A stretch of DNA of 64,000 bases. Origin: Micromonospora inositola (GTDB lineage: Bacteria; Actinomycetota; Actinomycetes; Mycobacteriales; Micromonosporaceae). A model generated the notes under the pieces. The model had not been told where the DNA came from and searched no databases. It saw only the letters and a list, made by a program, of their open reading frames with translations. This document shows, piece after piece, positions 57,438 through 64,000 of the stretch (position 1 is its first letter; each line of letters begins with the position of its first letter). A program made the position numbers and the translations under genes. Location of the stretch: the NCBI RefSeq assembly GCF_900090285.1, contig NZ_LT607754.1, forward strand, positions 6,536,001-6,600,000. The letters run 5' to 3'.

Positions 57438-58310
57438 TTAGAAGGTGTCGATGGCGGCGACGGCCGGGTAGAGCAGGAAGATCATGTAGGCGACGGCGAG
57501 CAGCATCACGGGCATCGACATGCGTTCGGTGGCGGAGTTGGCCTTGGCCTCGAGGGCGTTGGCCTGGTGGGCGCGCATGGTGGCGGCGCGGATGCCCAGG
57601 GAGGTGCGGATCCGGGCGCCTTCGGCGCCGGCGAGGCTCATGGTGGCGGCCAGTTCCTGCAGTTCGATGACGCCGGTGTCCTCGCCGAGCTGGCCGAGGG
57701 CCTGCCAGGGTGGGATGCGCAGCAGCCGTGCGGTGGCCACGGCTCGGTTGAGCCGGCCGGTGGCCCAGCCGGAGGTGTCGGCGCAGGCGTCGTCCAAGGC
57801 CTGTTCGAGTCCGGCGCCGCCGGCCAGGGAGATGACGACCAGGTCGAGCACGGCGGACAGGGCGTAGCGCAGCTCGTCGCGGCGGCGTTGCGCCTCGGCG
57901 TGCACCGTGGTTTCGGCGAGCCACCACCCGCCGACGCCGCCGGCGAGGGACGCCCACAGTGGCACACCGGCGGCGAAGGTGGTGCCACCGGCGGCCAGTA
58001 GCGCGACGACCAGGGGCGGCAGCAGCAGGCCGGCGATCACGGCGAGGGTCTGGTCGGCCAGGTGCGCCGCGACGGGCCGCTCCAGCACGGCCAGGTCGGC
58101 GCGGGTGCGGGCGCCCGGCAGGTTGACCGTCTGCCACGGCCCGGCCAGCAGCCGCACGCGCCACGGCAGCGGCTCGCCCACCGGTTCGGGTGCCCGGCGC
58201 AGCCCGTCGAGGACCTGGGCCAGGCTGGGGCGGGCGGGCACCAGAGCGGACACGGCGAGGAGCGCGCCGATACCGGCTGCGACGCCGGCGGCGAGGACCA
58301 GGGGGCTCAT
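57438..58310 (-). CDS. tadC: TadC-like inner-membrane platform protein
   Basis: The 290-residue type II secretion F-like protein has two N-terminal hydrophobic segments (about 3-22 and 90-125), a central cytosolic domain with Leu-Asp-Leu-Val-Val-Ile-Ser-Leu-Ala-Gly-Gly-Ala-Gly-Leu-Glu, and a last helix near 260-285. The conserved Gly-Leu-Glu motif is the family hallmark. It overlaps TadB by ATGA. With TadB and TadA it forms the pilus-extruding motor. Confidence 0.85.
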   Translation of the reverse strand: MSPLVLAAGVAAGIGALLAVSALVPARPSLAQVLDGLRRAPEPVGEPLPWRVRLLAGPWQTVNLPGARTRADLAVLERPVAAHLADQTLAVIAGLLLPPLVVALLAAGGTTFAAGVPLWASLAGGVGGWWLAETTVHAEAQRRRDELRYALSAVLDLVVISLAGGAGLEQALDDACADTSGWATGRLNRAVATARLLRIPPWQALGQLGEDTGVIELQELAATMSLAGAEGARIRTSLGIRAATMRAHQANALEAKANSATERMSMPVMLLAVAYMIFLLYPAVAAIDTF

Positions 58311-59155
58311 GCCGGTATCCGTTCGCCGGCCTCGGAGAGGATGCGGGGTGGGGCGGGGATGCGGGAGGCGCGGGCCAGCCACCAGAACCCGCCGGCGAAC
58401 ACCGCGCCGACGAGGAGAAGGACCATCTGCCCGGTGAGGGTGCCGTAGGGGGCGAGGAAGCCGCGGTTGAGCACGATCAGCCCGGCGACCATCACCACCG
58501 AGGTGCCGGTGATGACCCGCGCGGCGGTGCGGGTGGTGGCCCGGGTGGTGGCCACGCGCATCCGGATCGAGGCCTGCTCCCGGGCGGTGGCGGCGAGGCT
58601 GGTCAGGCTGTCGGTCAGCTGCCCGCCGTGGTAGCCGGCGGCCTGCTGCAACGCCCGCACCACCAGGTCGGCGGTCGGGTCGGCCAGCTCGGCGGCGAAG
58701 ACTCTCAGCGCGTCCGGCAGCCGCGCCCCCGACCGGACGCCATCGGCCAAAGCCTGGACTTGGGCGCGGATCGGCGCGGGGGTGACCGCGGCGGTCGCGG
58801 TGATCGCCTGCTCCAGCCCGGCCGCCGAGGACAGGGTGTCGCGCAGCAGTTCCGCCCACGTCGCGATCGCCTCGATGCGCCCCAGTGACCGCTGGTGCTC
58901 CCGGTCCGGCTCGAGAACCTGCGGCAGGGTCCACACCCCTGCTGCGGTCAGCAGCGCCGCGACCGGCCAGCGGGTCAGCACGGCGGCGGCGAACCCCGCC
59001 GCCACCGCCACCGCCATGCGGGTGCGGTCCGCCGCCGTGAACGCCCGCCGCCGGGAGGACGGCGCCGGGCCGGGCGGGCGGCGGCGCAGGCCGTCGATGA
59101 GCAGGGTGAGCCCGGCCGCGCACACCAGGCCGAGCAGGATCGGCAGGAGGTTCAT
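58307..59155 (-). CDS. tadB: TadB-like inner-membrane platform protein
   Basis: The 282-residue protein has N-terminal membrane helices (about 3-22, 47-62 and 65-80), a cytosolic domain with Leu-Leu-Arg-Asp-Thr-Leu-Ser-Ser-Ala-Ala-Gly-Leu-Glu-Gln-Ala, and two C-terminal helices. It pairs with TadC and lies 2 nt after the TadA stop. Conserved Gly-Leu-Glu and Tyr-His-Gly-Gly motifs match the type II secretion F domain. Confidence 0.85.
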   Translation of the reverse strand: MNLLPILLGLVCAAGLTLLIDGLRRRPPGPAPSSRRRAFTAADRTRMAVAVAAGFAAAVLTRWPVAALLTAAGVWTLPQVLEPDREHQRSLGRIEAIATWAELLRDTLSSAAGLEQAITATAAVTPAPIRAQVQALADGVRSGARLPDALRVFAAELADPTADLVVRALQQAAGYHGGQLTDSLTSLAATAREQASIRMRVATTRATTRTAARVITGTSVVMVAGLIVLNRGFLAPYGTLTGQMVLLLVGAVFAGGFWWLARASRIPAPPRILSEAGERIPA

Positions 59156-59157
59156 CG

Positions 59158-60465
59158 CTACCACCGGTCCTTGTCGAGCAGGTCGGGGTCGAGGCCGGCG
59201 GCGGCGAGCTGGTCGAGGGTGTCCGCGCGCATCGGCGCCGCGGGCAGGGCGCGCCGGTCCGGGCCGGGCCGGTAGATCTCGTTGCTGGGCACCTGCGTGC
59301 CGTCGGTCTCCAGTACCTGCCGGATGGAGGAGACCACCCGGGTGCCGTCGGTCGCGGTGTCCAGGTGGATGACGAAGTCGACGGCCTGGCCGATGAGCAT
59401 GTTCGCCGCGTCGAACGGGAACCGCTCCGGTGCCTGCATGACGTAGGTGGCCAGCCGGGACAGGGCCTGCTTCGACGAGGAGGCATGCAGGGTGCACATC
59501 GACCCGTCATTGCCCTGCGACATGGCCAGGAGCATGGGTACGGCTTCGGCGCCGCGGGACTCGCCGACGATGACCCGGTCCGGGCGCATCCGCAGCCCCC
59601 ACCGCACCATCGTGGACATGTCGATCCCGCCGACGCCCTCCAAGTTCGGTTCACGCTGCTGCAGCGCGGCGGTGTTCGGGTGGGCGTCGGTGTCCTCGTC
59701 CAGGCCGAGTTCGTAGGCGTCCTCGACGGTGACGATGCGCTCCAGTGGGCTCATCGCCCCGGCCGCCGCCCGCAGCAGGGTGGTCTTCCCGGCGCCGGTG
59801 CCACCGGAGATGATCAGGTTCTTGCGGGCGCGGACCATCGCCGCGATCAGCTCCCGCAGCCCCAGGGTGATCTCCCCGCGCTGCTGCAGGTCATCCAGGG
59901 TGACCTTCTGCAGCACGTTGCGGCGGATCGACAGGCTGGGTCGCTTCGCCACGGCCATGACCGCGAAGAGCCGCTGCCCGCCCGGCAGGCGCAGCGACAA
60001 TCCCGGCGACCCGCGGTCGAAGCGCCGCTCCTCCTGCCCGCTGCGGGCCGCCGCGACGCGGACGAGGTCGACCAGGTCGGCGTCGGACGCGGCCACCGCC
60101 GGCACCCGCATCACCCGGCCCCCGGTGGTGCGGATCCACACGTTGTCGCAGCCGTTGACGAAGATGTCCTCGACCTGAGGGTCGTCCAGCAGCCGCTGCA
60201 ACCCGCCCAGCCCGGTGAACGAGTCCCGCAACGCGCGGGCGACCGCCGCCTCCGCCTGCGGCGACGGCGGGGTACGGCCCGCGGCGATGTCCGCCTCCGC
60301 GCTGCGCACCAACTCCTCGGCGATAAGCCCCGCGATCAGGGCGTCCCGCTCGGCGTCGGGCAGCCCGGCGCCCCGTTCGGCGAGCCGGTCGCTGACCCGC
60401 GCCCGCAGGCGTGCCACCACCTCCGGCGGCGCCGCCGACCCGCCAGCAGGGTCCGGCCCGGTCAC
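59158..60465 (-). CDS. tadA: TadA/CpaF-type pilus assembly ATPase
   Basis: The 435-residue secretion ATPase has an N-terminal helical domain and Val-Glu-Asp-Ile-Phe-Val-Asn-Gly typical of CpaF. Walker A Gly-Gly-Thr-Gly-Ala-Gly-Lys-Thr is at 221-228, an Asp box (Thr-Val-Glu-Asp-Ala-Tyr-Glu-Leu) follows, then a Walker B-like Val-Ile-Val-Gly-Glu-Ser-Arg-Gly and the His box Thr-Leu-His-Ala-Ser. It is complete and should drive pilus polymerisation. The GTG at 60465 overlaps the CpaE-like gene by GTGA. Confidence 0.9.
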   Translation of the reverse strand: MTGPDPAGGSAAPPEVVARLRARVSDRLAERGAGLPDAERDALIAGLIAEELVRSAEADIAAGRTPPSPQAEAAVARALRDSFTGLGGLQRLLDDPQVEDIFVNGCDNVWIRTTGGRVMRVPAVAASDADLVDLVRVAAARSGQEERRFDRGSPGLSLRLPGGQRLFAVMAVAKRPSLSIRRNVLQKVTLDDLQQRGEITLGLRELIAAMVRARKNLIISGGTGAGKTTLLRAAAGAMSPLERIVTVEDAYELGLDEDTDAHPNTAALQQREPNLEGVGGIDMSTMVRWGLRMRPDRVIVGESRGAEAVPMLLAMSQGNDGSMCTLHASSSKQALSRLATYVMQAPERFPFDAANMLIGQAVDFVIHLDTATDGTRVVSSIRQVLETDGTQVPSNEIYRPGPDRRALPAAPMRADTLDQLAAAGLDPDLLDKDRW

Positions 60466-61205
60466 CGCGACACCACCCCCGACTCCGCCTCGTTCCGGTG
60501 GGTGACCTGCTGGTGCAGGGTCGCGGCGAGGTCGCGCAGGGCCCGCACCAGGCGGGTGCGCTGCCACGCCCGGCCCGCCAGGCGGCCGGTCAGGACACCG
60601 GCTCCCCACCGGTCGCGCGGCAACACCGCCCAGACAGGTGCTCCCAGCCGCGCGGCGATCTCACCGGCCGGGTAGGAGCCCGGCCCGGCGAGCGCCAGTC
60701 CCAGCACACCGGGCCGGGTCACCTCTCGCAGCCAGGGCATCCGCGCGTCCACATGATCCAGGCACTCCGTGGCTGGCGCTGCCAGGAGCAGCACCGCGTC
60801 GGCGGCGGGCAGCAGTCCCGCGGCGGGGGTGGCCGGGTAGAGCCGGCCCACGTCCGCGACCACCACGCCCGCGACGCCCCGCAGCACGGTGGCCGAATTT
60901 CGGCCCAGCACCGTCACCGACCCGGCGGCGGTGTCCGCCGACCCCGGCGCGACGACCACCTCGATGCCCAGCGGCAGCCCCTGAAGGTGCTCGGCTATCG
61001 ACTCCACCCCGCCGCCGTGGCGCGTCGAAGCCGCCAGCGAGGTCAGGCCCGGCTGCTGCGCCAGCCCGAACCGTGCCGCGACCACCCCACCCGACGGGTC
61101 CGCCTCCACCAGCAGCGCCCGCCCTCCCGGCCACTGCGCCGCCAGCCCCACAGCCGTCGTCGACACACCAGGAGCGCCCGACAGGGACCCGCACACGATC
61201 AACAT
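60462..61205 (-). CDS. CpaE-like protein with degenerate P-loop
   Basis: The 247-residue SIMIBI-type (MinD/CpaE-like) protein begins directly with the nucleotide loop, but the motif reads Ser-Gly-Ala-Pro-Gly-Val-Ser-Thr-Thr. It lacks both the deviant and the catalytic Lys. Leu-Leu-Val-Glu-Ala-Asp-Pro-Ser-Gly-Gly follows as in CpaE. ATP hydrolysis is thus doubtful. The protein may serve as a scaffold that localises the Tad machine. It overlaps tadA by GTGA. Confidence 0.7.
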   Translation of the reverse strand: MLIVCGSLSGAPGVSTTAVGLAAQWPGGRALLVEADPSGGVVAARFGLAQQPGLTSLAASTRHGGGVESIAEHLQGLPLGIEVVVAPGSADTAAGSVTVLGRNSATVLRGVAGVVVADVGRLYPATPAAGLLPAADAVLLLAAPATECLDHVDARMPWLREVTRPGVLGLALAGPGSYPAGEIAARLGAPVWAVLPRDRWGAGVLTGRLAGRAWQRTRLVRALRDLAATLHQQVTHRNEAESGVVSR

Positions 61206-61212
61206 GCGGTCC

Positions 61213-61905
61213 TCACCGGTCCGGCCCGAGCTGCACCACCGACACGTCCCCCGTCGCCGACGCGACCGCCTCCGCCGCGTCCGCGGCGAGCAGCACCGTC
61301 ACCAACTGCGTGCCGACCTGCTCCGCTCCCGCCTCGACCGACACCACCGTGGCCACCGCCCGCCGCGCCCCCGCCCCACCCGGGGCGCCCTGCGGCACGC
61401 TCTGGCCCGCGCCGGCCGGCGGCGCGACCAGCACCACCACCCGCGCGCCCGCCGCCAGACCTGCCGGCGCCCGGCCCGGCTTCACCGGCAGCGCGATCAC
61501 CGCCTGCCCCGCCGGAGGCCACGCCGCCGGCCCCACTTGCCCGACCGTGAGCAGGCTGCCCGCGGCCAACGGCACCGCCGCGGTCCGACCCACCACATCA
61601 GCTCGCTGCCCCGCCGGCAGCAACGCCAACCCCGAGGAGTTCGCCACCCGCACCACCTCGACGTCCGCGTCAATGATCACCTGCCCGGCCGCGACCGGCC
61701 GCGCAACAGCCAGGAACGACTCATCCGCGTGCCGCCGCAGATCGACCTGCCAGAACACGACCACGCTCAGCACCACCAGCAGCGCCCCCACCCCGACCCG
61801 ACGGCCGCTGCGCCGCCCCACCCGCCGCCCAGCAGACTGCGCCGCCACCGCCCGCGCAGCCCGGTCCGCTTCCGCCGACCCCGGCCGGTTCACCGTCACG
61901 CTCAT
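61213..61905 (-). CDS. SAF domain (CpaB/RcpC-like) protein
   Basis: The product has 230 residues with an Arg-rich cytosolic start, one membrane helix (about 37-53) and a SAF domain (Val-Ala-Ala-Gly-Gln-Val-Ile, Val-Val-Gly-Arg-Thr-Ala-Ala-Val-Pro-Leu-Ala-Ala-Gly-Ser-Leu-Leu). It corresponds to CpaB/RcpC, which binds wall or pilus components in Flp systems. It starts at ATG 61905, overlapping the secreted-protein gene by ATGA. Confidence 0.75.
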   Translation of the reverse strand: MSVTVNRPGSAEADRAARAVAAQSAGRRVGRRSGRRVGVGALLVVLSVVVFWQVDLRRHADESFLAVARPVAAGQVIIDADVEVVRVANSSGLALLPAGQRADVVGRTAAVPLAAGSLLTVGQVGPAAWPPAGQAVIALPVKPGRAPAGLAAGARVVVLVAPPAGAGQSVPQGAPGGAGARRAVATVVSVEAGAEQVGTQLVTVLLAADAAEAVASATGDVSVVQLGPDR

Positions 61906-62762
61906 CGCCGCCCCGTCACCGTCGCCTGCGACTCCGCCACCGGCAGCCGCACCGACCCAGTCGTCGTCAACGGCGGCACAACCGCGCTACGCCCACCACC
62001 GGCCCAGGACACCGACCAGGTCACCGTCGCGGTCAACGTGAACGCGTTGCCCGGCGCGCCCGCCGAGCTGACCCGGTAGGTGTGGCCGCACGACGACGCC
62101 GCTCTCGGGTCGCTTCCGGGGCGCCACGGAGTTCCCGGCCCCTGGCACACCACGTCGCCGGTGCCGTCACCCGGACGCCACACCACCCGCACCGGCGTCG
62201 CCGTGGCCGTCACCGACATCCCCGGCACCGACGCTGTCGCCGAACGCTGCCCCCACGTGGAGGGATCCACCCACCACCACACCGGGACCTGCGCCAGCAC
62301 ACCCGCCGCGGCGCTGGGGTTCCTTCGGATCGCGGGGGCTGGCAGCCGCAGCCGCGACACCGCAACCCGTGCCAGCGCCTCTGGGTCAGCGACCTGCCCG
62401 TCGGCCAACCACACCACCTGCTGCGAGCCGATACCGTCCTGCAGGCACGACTGCTCGTACCAGGCGCCCGGCCCCGCACCCGGCGGCGGCGCCTGCTGCT
62501 GGGGCAACTTCATGTAAGTGCAAGGAGAATCGCTGCCCCCGCCGGATCCGTCACCTGATCCGCCGTTGCCATCGCCGCCGGACCCAGCGCCACCCGGCGA
62601 GCCCGGGGTGCCTGCCGTGACCTGGCATTCAGGGGCTGTGGGGGTCTGGTCGCAGGTGACGCCGCCCATGCCGCCGTCGGCCATGGCACCGGTGGCAGGA
62701 ACGAACAGGGCAGCGGCGAGGGCAGAGGCGATGGTTGCTCGTAGAAGGTTGCGCCTCAGCAT
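61902..62762 (-). CDS. Secreted protein of the Tad operon
   Basis: The 286-residue exported protein has a signal peptide (basic start, hydrophobic core to about residue 28, Ala-Met-Ala before Asp). A Gly/Ser-rich low-complexity stretch (about 50-80) follows, then an extracellular domain with four Cys and a Trp-rich part (Val-Trp-Trp-Trp-Val-Asp-Pro). Proteins like it recur in actinobacterial Tad operons without known function. It could cap or anchor the pilus at the wall. ATGA-type overlaps link it to the SAF gene and, through the lipoprotein stop, to the next gene. Confidence 0.65.
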   Translation of the reverse strand: MLRRNLLRATIASALAAALFVPATGAMADGGMGGVTCDQTPTAPECQVTAGTPGSPGGAGSGGDGNGGSGDGSGGGSDSPCTYMKLPQQQAPPPGAGPGAWYEQSCLQDGIGSQQVVWLADGQVADPEALARVAVSRLRLPAPAIRRNPSAAAGVLAQVPVWWWVDPSTWGQRSATASVPGMSVTATATPVRVVWRPGDGTGDVVCQGPGTPWRPGSDPRAASSCGHTYRVSSAGAPGNAFTLTATVTWSVSWAGGGRSAVVPPLTTTGSVRLPVAESQATVTGRR

Positions 62763-63391
62763 GTCCCCACTTCCTGTACTCCGAAGCTGGTCACCCTCCA
62801 GCCCTCCGCGAGGTCGGTCGCCGTGGCCCGAGTAGCTCGGCGTCCACCAGTCGTGTCGTTGATCGGCTGGCCGGAGGCGGTGTAGACGAGGAACTTGGTG
62901 TCGTCAACGCAGTCGGTGAGAGCCACCGTCCGCGGCGTGGCGGCGAGCGAGACGTTGGCGACCTGCGGGTTCGAAATGTATTCACCCTTGAGGATCTGTC
63001 CCTTGCGCCGGTAGGCCGTCAGGCCGTTCCGCAGGTACTGCAAGGCGTTCCCACCGGCGAACTTCGGCAGGTTGGGCTCGTTTGGGTTGGCCGTGAGGCC
63101 CGCCTTCGCGTACGCCTGCCACATGCCGCGGTACGCAGCAAGCGCCGCCTGCTCCGCGGCGTCTCGGGCATCCGGAGCTGGTGCAGACACCGATGGCGCA
63201 GCGCTCTCGTTCGTCTTGGGAGTATCGGTGCTGCGGCAAGCTCCAACCGACCCCAGGAGCACAACGGCGACAGCGGTAACGCGAAGCCGTCGAGTCCAGG
63301 GCGCAGAGAGGACCCCGGGACCAAACTTGATCCTCTGGTCACCGTCCGTCACGTTCTTCACGTTCGGCCGGACGCGCGTCCGCCGCACCAT
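62756..63391 (-). CDS. Putative lipoprotein, first gene of the Tad operon
   Basis: The protein of 211 residues has a basic N-terminus, a hydrophobic stretch ending Gly-Ser-Val-Gly-Ala-Cys (lipobox-like, Cys near residue 50), a Ser/Pro/Thr-rich linker, and a globular domain with two Cys near the end. The domain resembles the NTF2-like lipoproteins common in actinobacterial secretion loci. The ATG at 63391 is used; an upstream extension to 63448 is possible. The divergent region 63463-63525 should carry its promoter. Confidence 0.6.
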   Translation of the reverse strand: MVRRTRVRPNVKNVTDGDQRIKFGPGVLSAPWTRRLRVTAVAVVLLGSVGACRSTDTPKTNESAAPSVSAPAPDARDAAEQAALAAYRGMWQAYAKAGLTANPNEPNLPKFAGGNALQYLRNGLTAYRRKGQILKGEYISNPQVANVSLAATPRTVALTDCVDDTKFLVYTASGQPINDTTGGRRATRATATDLAEGWRVTSFGVQEVGTC

Positions 63392-63462
63392 GACACCCCC
63401 GGAGAAGTAGCACCAATCACGGTCTGAAATCACGTCTACACCCAACACCCGCGGTTACCGCA

Positions 63463-63525
63463 AGGTGCTTACCGGCCAGTGACTACCGATCGGTAAGCAC
63501 CTCTTGGTAACTACCGATGTACATG
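63463..63525. promoter_or_regulatory. Operator-rich divergent promoter region
   Basis: Contains a perfect 12-bp inverted repeat (63463-63474 with 63491-63502), a perfect palindrome TACCGATCGGTA at 63484-63495, and further CTACCGAT copies near 63483 and 63511. It lies between the divergent Tad operon and the winged-helix gene at 63637. This layout is typical of binding sites of an autoregulating repressor. Confidence 0.6.
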
Positions 63526-63636
63526 AATGGGTGAAAACCGGGCGTCGAGTTGCCGGGTTCGTGACACTATGCCCGCAGGGATCGAAAAAATCGTAGATCG
63601 CATAACCATCGCTGGGGAGTTCGGATATGAGGAGCG

Positions 63637-63979
63637 ATGGCGAGGGTCGACGCCTTCACGATCTTGCGACGGAAATTGGCCCGGAGATCGAACGCGATCA
63701 CGACGCTCGTTACTCTGTGCACATCGGAAGGCGCCACCCCTCGACGAACTTCATCAGGCAACGCATTGCCCGACCGGGCATCGACTGGAACAGGACCTAC
63801 GGTGGCTGGTGGCTATCGGACTGGTGCGTCGCGAGTCAGCATCCGGCAGCTGGGATGTCGGCGACCCCGCCGCGATCTATCGACTCTCCGGGCCCAGGCC
63901 CGCCCTAGCCAGGTCACTAGCGGAGCTCGCTGAAGGGTGCGACAAACTGGGCAGGTACGAAGAGCACCCGACCATCTGA
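63637..63979 (+). pseudogene. Winged-helix regulator, apparently frameshifted
   Basis: From the ATG at 63637 (GAGGAG 2 nt ahead) the frame gives Ala-Phe-Thr-Ile-Leu-Arg-Arg-Lys-Leu-Ala-Arg-Arg and Ala-Ile-Thr-Thr-Leu-Val-Thr-Leu-Cys to about 63736. The plausible continuation, Leu-Asp-Glu-Leu-His-Gln-Ala, then Leu-Glu-Gln-Asp-Leu-Arg-Trp-Leu-Val-Ala-Ile-Gly-Leu-Val-Arg-Arg and a helix, is in another frame from 63740 to the TGA at 63977-63979. A one-base change in a CCCC run at 63737-63740 would join them as a winged-helix protein of about 113 residues. It is either a real mutation or a sequencing error. It may have regulated the divergent Tad operon. Confidence 0.5.
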
Positions 63980-64000
63980 CGCCCCCCGTCGCAAGGATGG

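Noticed and set aside
1..64000. CRISPR arrays, rRNA or tRNA genes.
   Set aside because: No regularly spaced repeats, rRNA-like stretch or tRNA-shaped sequence was seen on reading both strands.

Overview
The window comes from a high-GC actinobacterium, most likely a Micromonosporaceae-type organism. The reasons are very GC-rich third positions, many GTG starts, ATGA/GTGA gene overlaps, a mycothiol-dependent-isomerase-fold protein, and actinobacterial families (DUF4192, DUF4314, DUF4262, replication-relaxation protein, Tad pilus set). No 16S, tRNA or housekeeping marker is present, so the genus is inference.

Layout. (1) 1-1200: the tail of an unknown gene, a yggT gene, and a decayed 5' fragment of lysA. 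(2) 1913-26634, plus strand: a type IV secretion-like locus. It has a VirB2-like pilin, TrbL/VirB6, a PrgI-family protein, a VirB4 ATPase and a VirD4/TraD coupling ATPase, followed by a replication-relaxation protein. Then come about twenty mostly uncharacterised accessory genes: winged-helix proteins, a GGDEF protein, a lytic NlpC/P60 hydrolase, a MoxR ATPase with a HEXXH-VWA partner, DUF4192, DUF4314, small cysteine-rich proteins, and two pairs of paralogues. No relaxase is visible. (3) 26635-52097: a 25.5-kb block of different character that cuts a DUF4262 gene in two (5' part ends at 26634, 3' part resumes at 52098). It holds two orphan immunity-type genes, a tyrosine recombinase whose nucleophile position is His, an intact IS630, an IS630 remnant, an IS110 transposase gene and an IS5 element. 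It also holds a GntR-ABC operon, a two-component system next to a MacB-type exporter, resistance- and peptidase-like genes, an amidoligase operon, and several copies of short dispersed repeats. (4) 52611-63391, minus strand: a Tad/Flp pilus operon (lipoprotein, secreted protein, SAF/CpaB-like, CpaE-like, TadA, TadB, TadC, small pilin-like protein, three TadE/G-like proteins) ending in a 1068-residue membrane protein that joins a LysM domain to a BTAD/SARP-type regulatory domain. (5) 63463-63979: an operator-rich divergent region and a frameshifted winged-helix gene.

With the 25-kb block removed, the secretion cluster and the Tad cluster converge on the DUF4262 gene and a strong bidirectional terminator. 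The ancestral unit therefore looks like one compact locus that builds an envelope machine with both VirB- and Tad-type ATPases and a wall-cutting enzyme. Within the secretion part, at least nine separately translated genes are preceded by a perfect hairpin ending 17-43 nt before the start codon. A CTGTGAG motif is clustered in the two long leader regions. These two patterns are the least explained signals in the window.
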